Assembly: GCF_963678635.1 (NCBI RefSeq)
Contig: NC_087064.1
Location: 21,006,509 to 21,066,508, forward strand
Reading direction: 5' to 3'
DNA: 60,000 nt
Origin: Symsagittifera roscoffensis
Lineage: Eukaryota; Xenacoelomorpha; Acoela; Convolutidae
The position numbers and the translations under genes are program-made. The notes under the pieces are model-generated. The model saw only the letters and a program-made list of their open reading frames with translations. It did not search any database and was not told the DNA's origin. Of this stretch, positions 24,701 to 31,358 are shown one piece after another; the stretch's first letter is position 1; each line of letters opens with the position of its first letter.

Positions 24701-27700
24701 TAATTGTTTCAATTTTTCTTGATTTTATTTTGTTCAGTAAAGGGCGATTGAATTAGGCGAAAAACTGCAAAACCGCGATGGTATCAATAGTTTTAAAAAT
24801 GTAGAAATTAGTGCAATAGAAATAATTTGAAAGCTCAGAGTCTACCGTTTCATTGTAAATTTTGTGCCAGTATTCTGAAAAACGGGCAAATTTGGACTAA
24901 TTTTTCTCTAGACTGACAACATTTTAGAAAATTGCAATCCTAATCATGAAGAATAGGGCTTATATATGATAGCACTCTCGACTTGACCCCCTTTCGAGTT
25001 TTCTCCGAAGTACCTAAAATCTGGCGGAAAAAAAAACTAGCTTATCCGTACTTCCTTCCCTTCACTTCGTGAGTGGGTCGGAATTTCAGGATGCTAATGA
25101 AAAGATAATCTGTCTTGTTAGCAAGCGTACTGTTTAATGAAGTCAGTGTTCCAAAAAAGTTGAAAAGTTGAAGTGGTTTCATTCTTAGATATTTAAAAGA
25201 TCCTCGAAATTTTGAATTTAGACTGAATTTATGCATAGAGCTGAGCTAGACTCTAAATCATTAGGTCGGCGATGTGAATCCTGAAGACAATAATATCTTT
25301 TTAAGAGTATTGAACATAGTGAGTACTCTTATATAGGTCTTTGTGATTTGTTTTTCACGAAAAAGTCTTGAAATTTGTTCACGCTCAATTTTGATTTCTC
25401 GCGGTTTGACTTGTGATTTCTTTTTTAGTTCAGTGCATTTTTATTGTTAAAAAGAAGGCAAACTCCACTATCGAACAGCAAAATTGTAAAGGTCACGGAA
25501 AACGTGATCGACTTCTACTTTCGAAAATGGGAATTAATTATCAGATTTCCCGGCGAAATAAAAGTTTTACTTATTGATCCAGTTTTCTCAAATTGGGTTA
25601 ATTTTAACAAAAAATTGTCCATCATAAATTGTTCTACAGATTTTTGAAAAAACAAGTCCTTATTTCTCCAGTTTCCTTGCGTTCATTTTTCTTTTCCAAC
25701 TGTCACATTTTTCTTTTCCAACTGTCAGTTGGCTACGTTTTTTCTCAAAGCTGAATAATTTCCTTTTTTTATTTTTTCTTGTCTATTTTCCCGTGATTTT
25801 TTTAAAAGCTGATTTATTTACTTTAATTTTTTGCAGACCTTTTTCCGTAATTTTTTTACTTTTTGTCCTGGAAATAACACATTGTTCAAATTAGTAATAT
25901 ACCATTGCTAAGTTCCTTTTAATGTACATCTGCATCTTACATGTACTACTTATTTAGGGATCGTAATTGATTTTTAGTGGTCCATTCTAGTTTCACGATT
26001 GTTTGTTTATTTTGTGGGTGTCGACGTTAATTCTGTCGGCTTATTTACCTAATGTTTTTTTTTCTTTTAATTTCAGTAGTTACATTTAAAAAAAATTGAA
26101 ATAGACTTAAATTGGACAATTTATGTTCATACGCTTAAAATCAGCTTCTCCAAAAACCATAAGCTAAGAACCAAAAAATAGTAAATGATCACAGTAAACA
26201 TTTTTTGCTTATTTTTTTCTTTTCACGGAGATTCGCTATTGTTCGAGTGGCATGCTGTGTTTATCAGAATTTTTTCGGTGAAGCTACTTCCGCTTGCGAT
26301 AAGCATGCTTTTTCAAATCGGAATTTAGACTTTTTTGGGTTAACAACTAGTTTAACAGTATCACTCGAATCATTTTACCTATTGTTCATATGAATTCATA
26401 AGTCAGACATTAATTCGCGCTTGAGGCGAAAAGCTAAAACATTTGCCTATAAATACAAATATCAAAGTTCGATTGCGGCCAGGGCCTGTTTTTGAAAATT
26501 ATCCACTCGTCGAAAAATCTTTGAGTAACTTCTGTTTGTTCGCTTGTTTTTTGTCTGCTTAGTTGCCGGTGCTCCAAATTTGGCGAAAGTTTAGGCTTTT
26601 TTTACTCATCAAAAATATTTTCAGTGTGTTCCGGTAATTCATTTCCAAGAAGCTCTGGCTTTGTTGCTAGTTTTTGATGTGTATCCTGTTGTTTATTAAA
26701 AAGTTGTGGAAGTTGTTTTCTTTATAATTGCAAAAAGTGTTTGTGCATTTGAAGCAGTGGTAACTTCCATGCTTGAGGCGACAAATACCGGAAGTTTGAT
26801 TCCAGTCCTGACCTGTTTGTGAAAACTGAAATTTTTCGAGTATTTTAGACTTTCGTGTCTGCTTATTTTTGGTCGGCATAGGGTCCAGCCGAAAGGTTCG
26901 GTTTCTATTTAGCATTTTAAAAGCTCTGTAAAGTTTCTAATTGTGCATTCTAATTTTTGAAGACTTTTTAAACTTTGGATTTGTTATATAATTAGCTGGT
27001 AATCATAAATATTCATTTTTGTATCGCCAGTGGTGCGAAGCTCAGCTTCGCCTCTGTGTCTTGCCATTTCCAAGCGCAGTTTTATTTGTGTTTGCAAACT
27101 TAGCTTCCTCTCTGTATTAAAGGGTTTAGACTTTTTCATCCTGGAGGAACTGAACCAACATACGAGCAGTTTGGCTCATTTTAGGCAATCTGCGTTGTGA
27201 CCCCATTTCAGACCGACCTGCTATTTTTATGACAGGAAAATATTGCTTCGACTTTGCAAGCAACGAGCTTAAAGCATGGTTGGCCTTGATTGTATCACTT
27301 ACTTAACAATTGAGAGGCGATCTTATTTACTTTTTCATCGCTCCCCTTGAGAGTGAATGATTGTTTTGTTTCAGCTGATGCCTCCGAAGTCGTCTTCGTC
27401 TAAACAGAAGCCTATGGACTCCAGTGAACCCTTGATGAGGCCGACCACGCCCAGTAGAACACACACAGCAAAGTATGGGCAAGTCAATGAACTATTTATT
27501 ACAAGGGTAATTATTGATAAATGAGCGTTGCATTTGTTTTCATGGTTTCAGGCAACATGGAGGCGACAACAGTGCAGTAAGTGTAGCTCCTTTCTCGTAA
27601 GAATAAACGATTGCTATAGCGATTGTACCATTACAATGATAAGTATGATTTTAGAAATTTTGGAACACATCGAAAGCTATTAGAAAACTTCGTCCTACAG

Positions 27701-28757
27701 CTGAAATGCAAATGCATTTTGAAACTTTTCAAATTAAACAAAAAGTATGACTGGTCGATGTCATTGTACTGATTCAATGTTTGGTAGATCGGACAGCAGC
27801 AGCATGAGAGATCAAGACCCACAACAAGCAGTGGAAGGGGAGATTTGGAGGGAGTCGTGGAAGGAGATGAGATGGATCTGCCTGTGCTGAGAGAGGAGTC
27901 GTCGGACTCTGTGAAGACAGATGTGGACGCCTCAGAGGCACTCAGTCGCACATTAGGAGTAAGTTGAATGGCATGGTTAACCAGGTAGAAAGAATATTTA
28001 ACCTCATTATAAACACTTTGCCATTTGGGATTAATGACTTGATTCTATTCGTGCTCGAAGTTTTAAAGCAGTTATGTGGTTTCAGTCATCAACTTTTTTA
28101 AATCTTGGTTCTCTTCCTAATTCAACTGAAGTAGAGCTGGTCTATGTTTAGATGGAGGACAAGAAGGTTGTAAGGACTGCCCGTAGCCAGTCAGGAGTGG
28201 CACCCTCCCAGAGAGCCATCGACAAGCTGGAGAACGTCGAGTCAGTGTTATGTTTTTACACTCGCTTAGTATTTTCATGAAACTAACGGTAAACTGATGG
28301 TCCTCTGTGCTTTTCGGGCCTGTTCTTATCCCTCTTTCTCAAATGATTGATTTTTGTGTAGTAATTTTTTTTTTGCTTGAGCTGTTAAGTCGTGGTGAAT
28401 TTTGACGAATTGCATCGAATGGTTTGCATACTTAACCTTATAAAACAGCGAATTGCCACGAGGAAAGTGAACAAAAATGTTCTTAAATTACATGTAACAT
28501 GGCCTTGCATCCAAAGCATGATCATTATGTATGATTAGTTTAATTGTTGCAGCTTCAATGAGTACAGCATGGTGTTTGGGTCCCGCCCGAAGATTGTGCG
28601 AACTCCGGATGTGGGGGAGGGGGGAATGAGTCGCCGCACAAACACCACCAATCCAATGACACCAAAAGTCTCCTCTTCCGTGCCAAAATGGACCCAAAGG
28701 CCAACCAGTGGGGGAGGGGGAAGTATACCAGGCAATAATTCTACGTCTAGAAACTAA
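3654..28757 (+). CDS. ARMC9: ARMC9 orthologue, LisH and armadillo-repeat ciliary basal-body protein (whole gene)
   Basis: ARMC9 is a basal-body and ciliary-tip protein; human mutations cause Joubert syndrome. Coding exons: 3654-3710, 4104-4226, 6523-6687, 6818-6979, 7052-7160, 7242-7333, 9868-9942, 10560-10753, 11030-11140, 11836-11980, 12210-12471, 12929-13052, duplicates 16589-16733, 16972-17233 and 17691-17814, then 22030-22169, 22510-22661, 23038-23190, 24444-24566, 27375-27472, 27552-27576, 27788-27958, 28152-28240 and 28553-28757. Phases agree at every junction. The product is 924 residues with one copy of the duplicated block, 1101 with both. Landmarks shared with vertebrate ARMC9 as I remember it: a LisH motif at the start, [72 protein letters not shown]. 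The C-terminus is low-complexity and poorly conserved, as in other animals. No canonical AATAAA follows the stop closely. Confidence 0.93.
4104..4226 (+). CDS. ARMC9: ARMC9 coding exon 2 (LisH)
   Basis: The exon completes the LisH motif: [18 protein letters not shown] aligns with the vertebrate EYLDF...F.KEC pattern. It is 41 codons, phase 0 at both ends, with acceptor tatttttag-like sequence and donor CAG|gtag. Confidence 0.9.
4560..6330 (+). repeat. Head-to-tail tRNA-like SINE copies in ARMC9 intron 2
   Basis: Three diverged copies share an order of modules: a head (gaattggagtatagac-like, then a gtttaacagaatcac-like block), a tRNA-like middle, and a tail with cagctaagttg and tttcattgtagt blocks. 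They begin near 4600, 5155 and, without a clear head, 5890. In the first, TGGCCTAATGGTAAC (about 4714) resembles an A box. In the second, GGTTCGAATCACAGG (about 5300) resembles a B box. The third has GGTTCGCTTCTC near 5948. The tail module is repeated at about 6210-6310. Related copies lie at 26315-26900. Pol III-type SINE is an inference. Confidence 0.5.
6523..6687 (+). CDS. ARMC9: ARMC9 coding exon 3
   Basis: The exon encodes 55 residues from RDLLSLF through [18 protein letters not shown], strongly matching the human RDxK...QKLEFYLHIHFAIYLLKY region. Phase 0 at both ends. The donor is read as CCA|gtagtt, which is weak. A second GT six bases downstream is less consistent with the frame. Confidence 0.88.
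6818..6979 (+). CDS. ARMC9: ARMC9 coding exon 4
   Basis: This 54-codon exon carries the most conserved N-terminal block: [19 protein letters not shown] followed by HPSFKELF. Phase 0 on both sides. The donor is ACA|gtaagt. Confidence 0.95.
7052..7160 (+). CDS. ARMC9: ARMC9 coding exon 5
   Basis: Begins DSW as in vertebrates and ends [10 protein letters not shown]. It is 109 bases, phase 0 to 1. The acceptor is attcttag and the donor AAAG|gttagt. Confidence 0.93.
7242..7333 (+). CDS. ARMC9: ARMC9 coding exon 6
   Basis: Encodes a helical segment ending [12 protein letters not shown], matching the vertebrate SVTYLKRYNKIQ coiled-coil region. Phase 1 to 0, 92 bases. Confidence 0.92.
7380..7900 (+). 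repeat. Dispersed repeat family R in ARMC9 intron 6
   Basis: This copy has the shared R-family modules: ttaagagtcgatgaacgtag, a tataggtcgtg block, aaggcaaactcc then ctatcgaacagcaaaat and aagggtcacg, and finally ccaactatctgttggctatg. The same order recurs at about 11360-11730, 14985-15260, 19745-20020, 25300-25740 and 29150-29400, and inverted at about 30000-31150. No terminal inverted repeats or coding frame could be defined. Confidence 0.55.
7930..9560 (+). repeat. Diverged ~170-bp tandem repeat array in ARMC9 intron 6
   Basis: A unit containing gggaagctcccctgcataagcg, then ctacgccc, then a cctcggaaaagtcaaattttcga-like block recurs about every 160-170 bp. Anchors lie near 8127, 8402, 8562, 8730, 8900, 9070, 9240, 9380 and 9515. 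Units are well diverged, so the array is old. Shorter pieces lie at about 15490-16150, its duplicate 20250-20910, and 23400-24290. Long open frames across it are by-products. Confidence 0.7.
9868..9942 (+). CDS. ARMC9: ARMC9 coding exon 7
   Basis: Encodes 25 residues, [20 protein letters not shown] and a short tail, matching the vertebrate DYHNLIGVTAELVDSLEAT block. Phase 0 at both ends. Confidence 0.95.
10560..10753 (+). CDS. ARMC9: ARMC9 coding exon 8
   Basis: Begins [17 protein letters not shown] and includes [13 protein letters not shown], near identical to vertebrates. It is 194 bases, phase 0 to 2, with donor ATTAG|gtaagt. Confidence 0.95.
11030..11140 (+). CDS. ARMC9: ARMC9 coding exon 9 (possibly cassette)
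   Basis: A GC-richer 111-base segment behind a good acceptor (ctcttgcag) encodes a Ser/Ala-rich stretch ending KQLSSLL. Its frame fits phase 2 on both sides, so inclusion or skipping would both keep the reading frame. The donor is read as CTTCT|gtgtac, which is weak, so the 3' edge is uncertain. It has no obvious counterpart in the vertebrate protein. Confidence 0.6.
11836..11980 (+). CDS. ARMC9: ARMC9 coding exon 10 (copy 1)
   Basis: A glycine-rich start leads into [16 protein letters not shown] and CLLLQALRW, matching the vertebrate PSLDYEKLKKDL...LLQALRW segment just before the armadillo domain. It is 145 bases, entering with one base of a split codon and leaving at phase 0. Confidence 0.93.
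12210..12471 (+). CDS. ARMC9: ARMC9 coding exon 11 (copy 1)
   Basis: Begins [20 protein letters not shown] and includes [11 protein letters not shown], conserved with vertebrate RLTTSHPGEQRE...YMARLINAFAS. A longer Asn/Gly-rich loop separates the halves. It is 262 bases, phase 0 to 1. The donor is ACG|gtaagt. Confidence 0.95.
12929..13052 (+). CDS. ARMC9: ARMC9 coding exon 12 (copy 1)
   Basis: Encodes [16 protein letters not shown] through [16 protein letters not shown], matching GRLYLAQN...ITRENVLGALQKFSL. It is 124 bases, phase 1 to 2. It can splice in frame either to exon 13 or to the duplicate exon 10. Confidence 0.93.
13943..14537 (-). mobile_element. Retrotransposon C-terminal relic (copy 1)
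   Basis: Two reverse-strand frames give [20 protein letters not shown] with [12 protein letters not shown] and CACG, then [25 protein letters not shown] and [12 protein letters not shown] remember this combination from the C-terminal part of reverse-transcriptase proteins common in cnidarian and other marine invertebrate genomes. The usual linker between CACG and FIDVKVF is deleted and the frame shifts near 14325, so it is dead. It sits antisense in ARMC9 intron 12. Confidence 0.6.
16589..16733 (+). CDS. ARMC9: ARMC9 exon 10 duplicate
   Basis: Identical in reading to 11836-11980, with the same acceptor (ctatgtag) and donor (TGG|gtatga). Joining from exon 12 gives an intact lysine codon and open frame. 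Whether the duplicate is used is unknown. Confidence 0.8.
16972..17233 (+). CDS. ARMC9: ARMC9 exon 11 duplicate
   Basis: Identical in translation to 12210-12471, with intact splice sites on both sides. Nothing marks it as decayed. Confidence 0.8.
17691..17814 (+). CDS. ARMC9: ARMC9 exon 12 duplicate
   Basis: Identical in translation to 12929-13052. As the nearest upstream exon to exon 13, it is the copy most likely to be used if only one set is spliced. Confidence 0.82.
18705..19299 (-). mobile_element. Retrotransposon C-terminal relic (copy 2)
   Basis: Same relic as at 13943-14537, carried along by the tandem duplication. The predicted fragments are identical between copies, so it is not an independent insertion. 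Confidence 0.6.
21649..22009. mobile_element. hAT-type MITE beside the exon 13 acceptor
   Basis: The left end CAGGGGCGGATCTAGG is the typical terminus of animal hAT elements as I know them. The right end GGCCCTG is its imperfect inverse. The element is flanked by a perfect 8-bp target-site duplication TGATTACA at 21641-21648 and 22010-22017, the length expected for hAT. The 361-bp body is non-coding, with poly-T and GGCGCGCGC patches. The right target duplication ends 12 bp before exon 13. Confidence 0.88.
22030..22169 (+). CDS. ARMC9: ARMC9 coding exon 13
   Basis: Encodes [16 protein letters not shown] and [17 protein letters not shown], one of the best conserved parts of ARMC9. It is 140 bases, entering at phase 2 and leaving at phase 1. 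Its acceptor (tgttttgtgcag) has an unusually short native upstream context because a MITE lies directly before it. Confidence 0.95.
22510..22661 (+). CDS. ARMC9: ARMC9 coding exon 14
   Basis: Encodes [20 protein letters not shown] and [11 protein letters not shown], matching vertebrate [25 protein letters not shown]. It is 152 bases, phase 1 to 0. Confidence 0.95.
23038..23190 (+). CDS. ARMC9: ARMC9 coding exon 15 (GC donor)
   Basis: Encodes [24 protein letters not shown] and an acidic [13 protein letters not shown] run, all as in vertebrate ARMC9. It is 51 codons, phase 0. No GT fits the end. The donor is GAG|gcaagt, the standard GC-AG intron consensus. Confidence 0.92.
23240..24330 (+). 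repeat. Repeat-filled ARMC9 intron 15
   Basis: Starts with an acaagcgaagcgtagtgtc module also seen at about 15234 and 19997. It continues with the ~170-bp repeat type (tactgtaccgattttc, aactggctgctcttctgtgtgcctg, aaatctgagat). No gene is seen. Confidence 0.55.
24444..24566 (+). CDS. ARMC9: ARMC9 coding exon 16
   Basis: Encodes [20 protein letters not shown] and [12 protein letters not shown], matching vertebrate [14 protein letters not shown]...GEKLLTTEYL. It is 41 codons, phase 0. The donor is TCG|gtcagt. Confidence 0.93.
25290..25760 (+). repeat. Dispersed repeat family R copy in ARMC9 intron 16
   Basis: Contains ttttaagagtattgaac, gtgagtactcttatataggtc, ggcaaactccactatcgaac, gtaaaggtcacgg and a ccaactgtcagttggctacg end. 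It is the best preserved full-length R copy outside the duplicated block. Confidence 0.6.
26200..26930 (+). repeat. tRNA-like SINE copies in ARMC9 intron 16
   Basis: Two degenerate copies of the intron 2 family: a head at about 26325 (gaatttagacttttttggg, then gtttaacagtatcactcg) with a B-box-like AAGTTCGATTGCGG near 26466, and a second with AAGTTTGATTCCAGTCC near 26789. The reverse-strand frame across 26667-26915 is not a gene. Confidence 0.45.
27375..27472 (+). CDS. ARMC9: ARMC9 coding exon 17
   Basis: Encodes a Ser/Lys/Pro-rich segment, [13 protein letters not shown] through [12 protein letters not shown]. The vertebrate protein has a similar RPVTPGGHR stretch. It is 98 bases, phase 0 to 2, with donor AA|gtatgg. 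Confidence 0.8.
27552..27576 (+). CDS. ARMC9: ARMC9 coding exon 18 (25-base microexon)
   Basis: A very short exon between ggtttcag and gtaagtg. It encodes QHGGDNSA after completing a split lysine codon, phase 2 to 0. The fit of both splice sites and phase supports it despite its size. Confidence 0.65.
27788..27958 (+). CDS. ARMC9: ARMC9 coding exon 19
   Basis: Encodes 57 residues, Gln-, Glu- and Ser-rich, including [20 protein letters not shown]. Phase 0 at both ends, with donor GGA|gtaagt. It is low-complexity tail with no recognised domain. Confidence 0.78.
28152..28240 (+). CDS. ARMC9: ARMC9 coding exon 20
   Basis: Encodes [20 protein letters not shown] and AIDKLENV. It is 89 bases, phase 0 to 2, with donor GA|gtcagt. 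The next exon completes an aspartate codon. Confidence 0.8.
28553..28757 (+). CDS. ARMC9: ARMC9 terminal coding exon 21
   Basis: Encodes [18 protein letters not shown] then a basic, Gly/Ser/Thr-rich end, stopping at TAA 28755-28757. The vertebrate protein ends in a comparable low-complexity tail. No AATAAA is evident in the next 120 bases. Confidence 0.85.
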
Positions 28758-31287
28758 TTTGGAACCACATTGAGTAAAAAGTGACTTTTTAGATGTTAAA
28801 TTTCTTCTGTATATACCATGTTGATAGTGTAAAAAATAATTGTGTGTACATTACTGTAAAGAGCCTATAAATTTTGGGACTTAATTGAAGAGGCGTTTTG
28901 GATTTTTTTTTCGTAAAAGCTGATTTTTAGGCGTGCCTCGACTGTTGTGATCGTTTTCCGCATGGCCTGCATACAGCCGTTGGCTTCTTACAGATCTGAA
29001 AAGCAAAGAGTTATAGGCTAATCGAAGTAGGCAAAAAGTCGCGAGACGGTTTCTGCTGTACTTTTGTGAAACATTCATATAATTAGGTAAAACAAGATCG
29101 ATAGAAATTTTTTGTCATTTTAAGAGGAAGAGTTTTTTTGAATGAACGTGTCAGTCAATTTTTGTCACATTTTTTTTAAGAATCGAACGTTGTTCAGACT
29201 TACTTTTTGAACTTTGATTTCTTTTAAGTTCAGTTATTTTTTTACAAATAAGGCAAACTCCATTATCGAACAGCGAAAGGGTAAAGGTCACTATAAACTT
29301 GATGTACTTCAAATTTCGAAAATCGAATTTGGTTATCAGGTTTCTCAGCAAAACAAAAATTTTACCTATTGATCGAGTTGATCAAAAACTGAATTTCTAC
29401 GGTTAGTCTATTTTTGTTCCGACTATGAAAGTGAGGGGGAGATTTGTATTCGGGTGTTTTATTTTTATTTTTTTTCCACGCAAAGTCAGGTAAAAGCCAC
29501 AAATAATTTTCACAACAAGAACAATATAAGTAAGAGTGTTCACTACGATCATTAGTCCTAATAACTTTGTTTGCCTTATTTCTAACAAACTATCTTTTTT
29601 TTCGCTGCACATGTTGATTTGAAGAAAAAGACACACCAAAATAATAAAAACTAAGCCAATACAATTTGGAGCCATAATAAACTTTAAAAACTAACAATTA
29701 AAAAAGTTGGCGCTTAGCAGCTAAACTTTTTGATTTGAATCAAAATACCAAAAAAAACCTGATGATTTTTTTGTTTGCAAGTATTAAGCTTTTTTGTTTG
29801 CCTTCAAGTTTAATTGTCAAGTTTATTCCTCAGCACTTTAGTTAATAGCTGGAAAAGACACAGAGAAATACTGACTTCAATTTTGTAGAAGTTCGATAGT
29901 TAAAGATTTTCTCGAATAAAATATATGGCCTGAAAGTTCGTTGATTTTCAACAACAGCTTTTGATTGACACATTTTAATTTTTTATTACTCTTAAAATTT
30001 TTAAAAGTAAATTCTTTTAGCGAGACTAGAAAAAAAATTTACTACGTTCATCATCTCAAAAGTAGAAAAAAATTTTCACGCTCGTTTTTATGTAAACAAG
30101 TTACCATAGCCAACAGACAGTTGGAAAACAGTCAGTGAATGCAAAGAAACAGATATAAATTGACCTTTTTTGACAAAATTTCAACTTTCAATTTTTAAAC
30201 AGTTCAATTTATATGGTCTTACAGCTCTTTAAATTTCAAAAGCATCTTAAATTGGCACTTGTTAAATAAAAATAATCCAATTGAAAACTGGGATATTAGG
30301 GGAAAACATTTATTCCGCTGGGAAATCTAAAACCTAAATTTCACTTTTGTAAATTGAAAAGGATCAAGTTTTTTTGCACCATTACAGCCTTCATGATTGG
30401 TCAGTGCACTTTGCCTAAGTTCTAGCAAATGAACTTCAGATTTCACAAAGTGCATTTATACCCAAGGATTTCATAAGTGCATTTTAAAATATGATTGCAT
30501 TTCTTTCACTTATATGAGCGTCATTTGTTTTTAGAGCCTTACTACGTTCATTGACTCTTAATCACGTTGACTCTCTCAAATTTTTCAAGAGTTATTTATT
30601 AATATCCGTTATTATAAACCAACCCAATTTGAATTTAAAGTTTTAATGATACTAGTTAAAAAACTGAAATATTCAAGCCATTGTGTCACAGTTTTGTTTT
30701 GGAGAACGTAAATTGCTGTTGCGATGAATTAAAAAGACAAAGCTAAACAGCTTAAAAAATACACAGTGAACTCACAGTTAGAAATGAGTCATGAACTCAA
30801 AGAAATGGACAAAAGTACTGAAAAGTTTCATTTTGTTTTTCTTAGATGAAATGTATGGTTTTCCATAAAATTTCTGATAATTTCAAGAACAAATTATGCA
30901 AGACATTTTTTGATGAAATTCACCCAAATTGAGAAAACTGGATTATACGGTAAATTTTTGATTGCTTTTGGAAATCTGAAAAAAAAATCTAGTTTCGAAA
31001 CTAGAATTCGGTCAAATGTTTTGTGCCTTTTTGTTCAATAGCGGATTTTGCCTTCTTTTCAACAAAAGGAATGAAGTGAACTTCAAAAGAAAGTCAGATA
31101 TGAGGGTGAACAAGTTTTTAGAAAAACATGTGGAAAAAATTACCAAGACCTAAATAAGAGTATTCACTACTATCACGACTCTTAAAAACAGCGTGAAAAA
31201 ACAAGTACGGGAAAATCGTTTTTTTAAATAAGTATTCGATTTTTAATAAACATTTAATAATTCAAAATCAACTGCGTTCATCATTAC
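28758..31287. repeat. Intergenic repeats between ARMC9 and the Ig-domain gene
   Basis: No confident gene. 29150-29400 is a direct piece of family R. 29412-29490 carries a gttccgac...ccacgcaaagtcagg module of family S. From about 30000 to 31150 family R recurs in reverse orientation (atagccaacagacagttgg near 30108, ttactacgttcattgactc near 30540, gcggattttgccttc near 31042). Confidence 0.5.
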
Positions 31288-31293
31288 TTTATT
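31288..31293 (-). terminator. Polyadenylation signal of the Ig-domain gene
   Basis: AATAAA on the reverse strand, about 66 bases after the stop codon of the Ig-domain gene. Confidence 0.55.
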
Positions 31294-31358
31294 TTTTTTT
31301 ACGATCTGATAAAAAAAATTCATGCTTGTCAAAAGTCTTACGCCTGCTAATCATAAAA

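Noticed and set aside
28488-28735. Overlapping reverse-strand frames
   Set aside because: Shadows of the terminal ARMC9 exon.
29403-29675. 90-codon reverse-strand frame with two hydrophobic stretches
   Set aside because: Its C-terminal part overlaps a dispersed family S module, no splice partners or homologue are recognised, and T-rich DNA readily gives hydrophobic translations.
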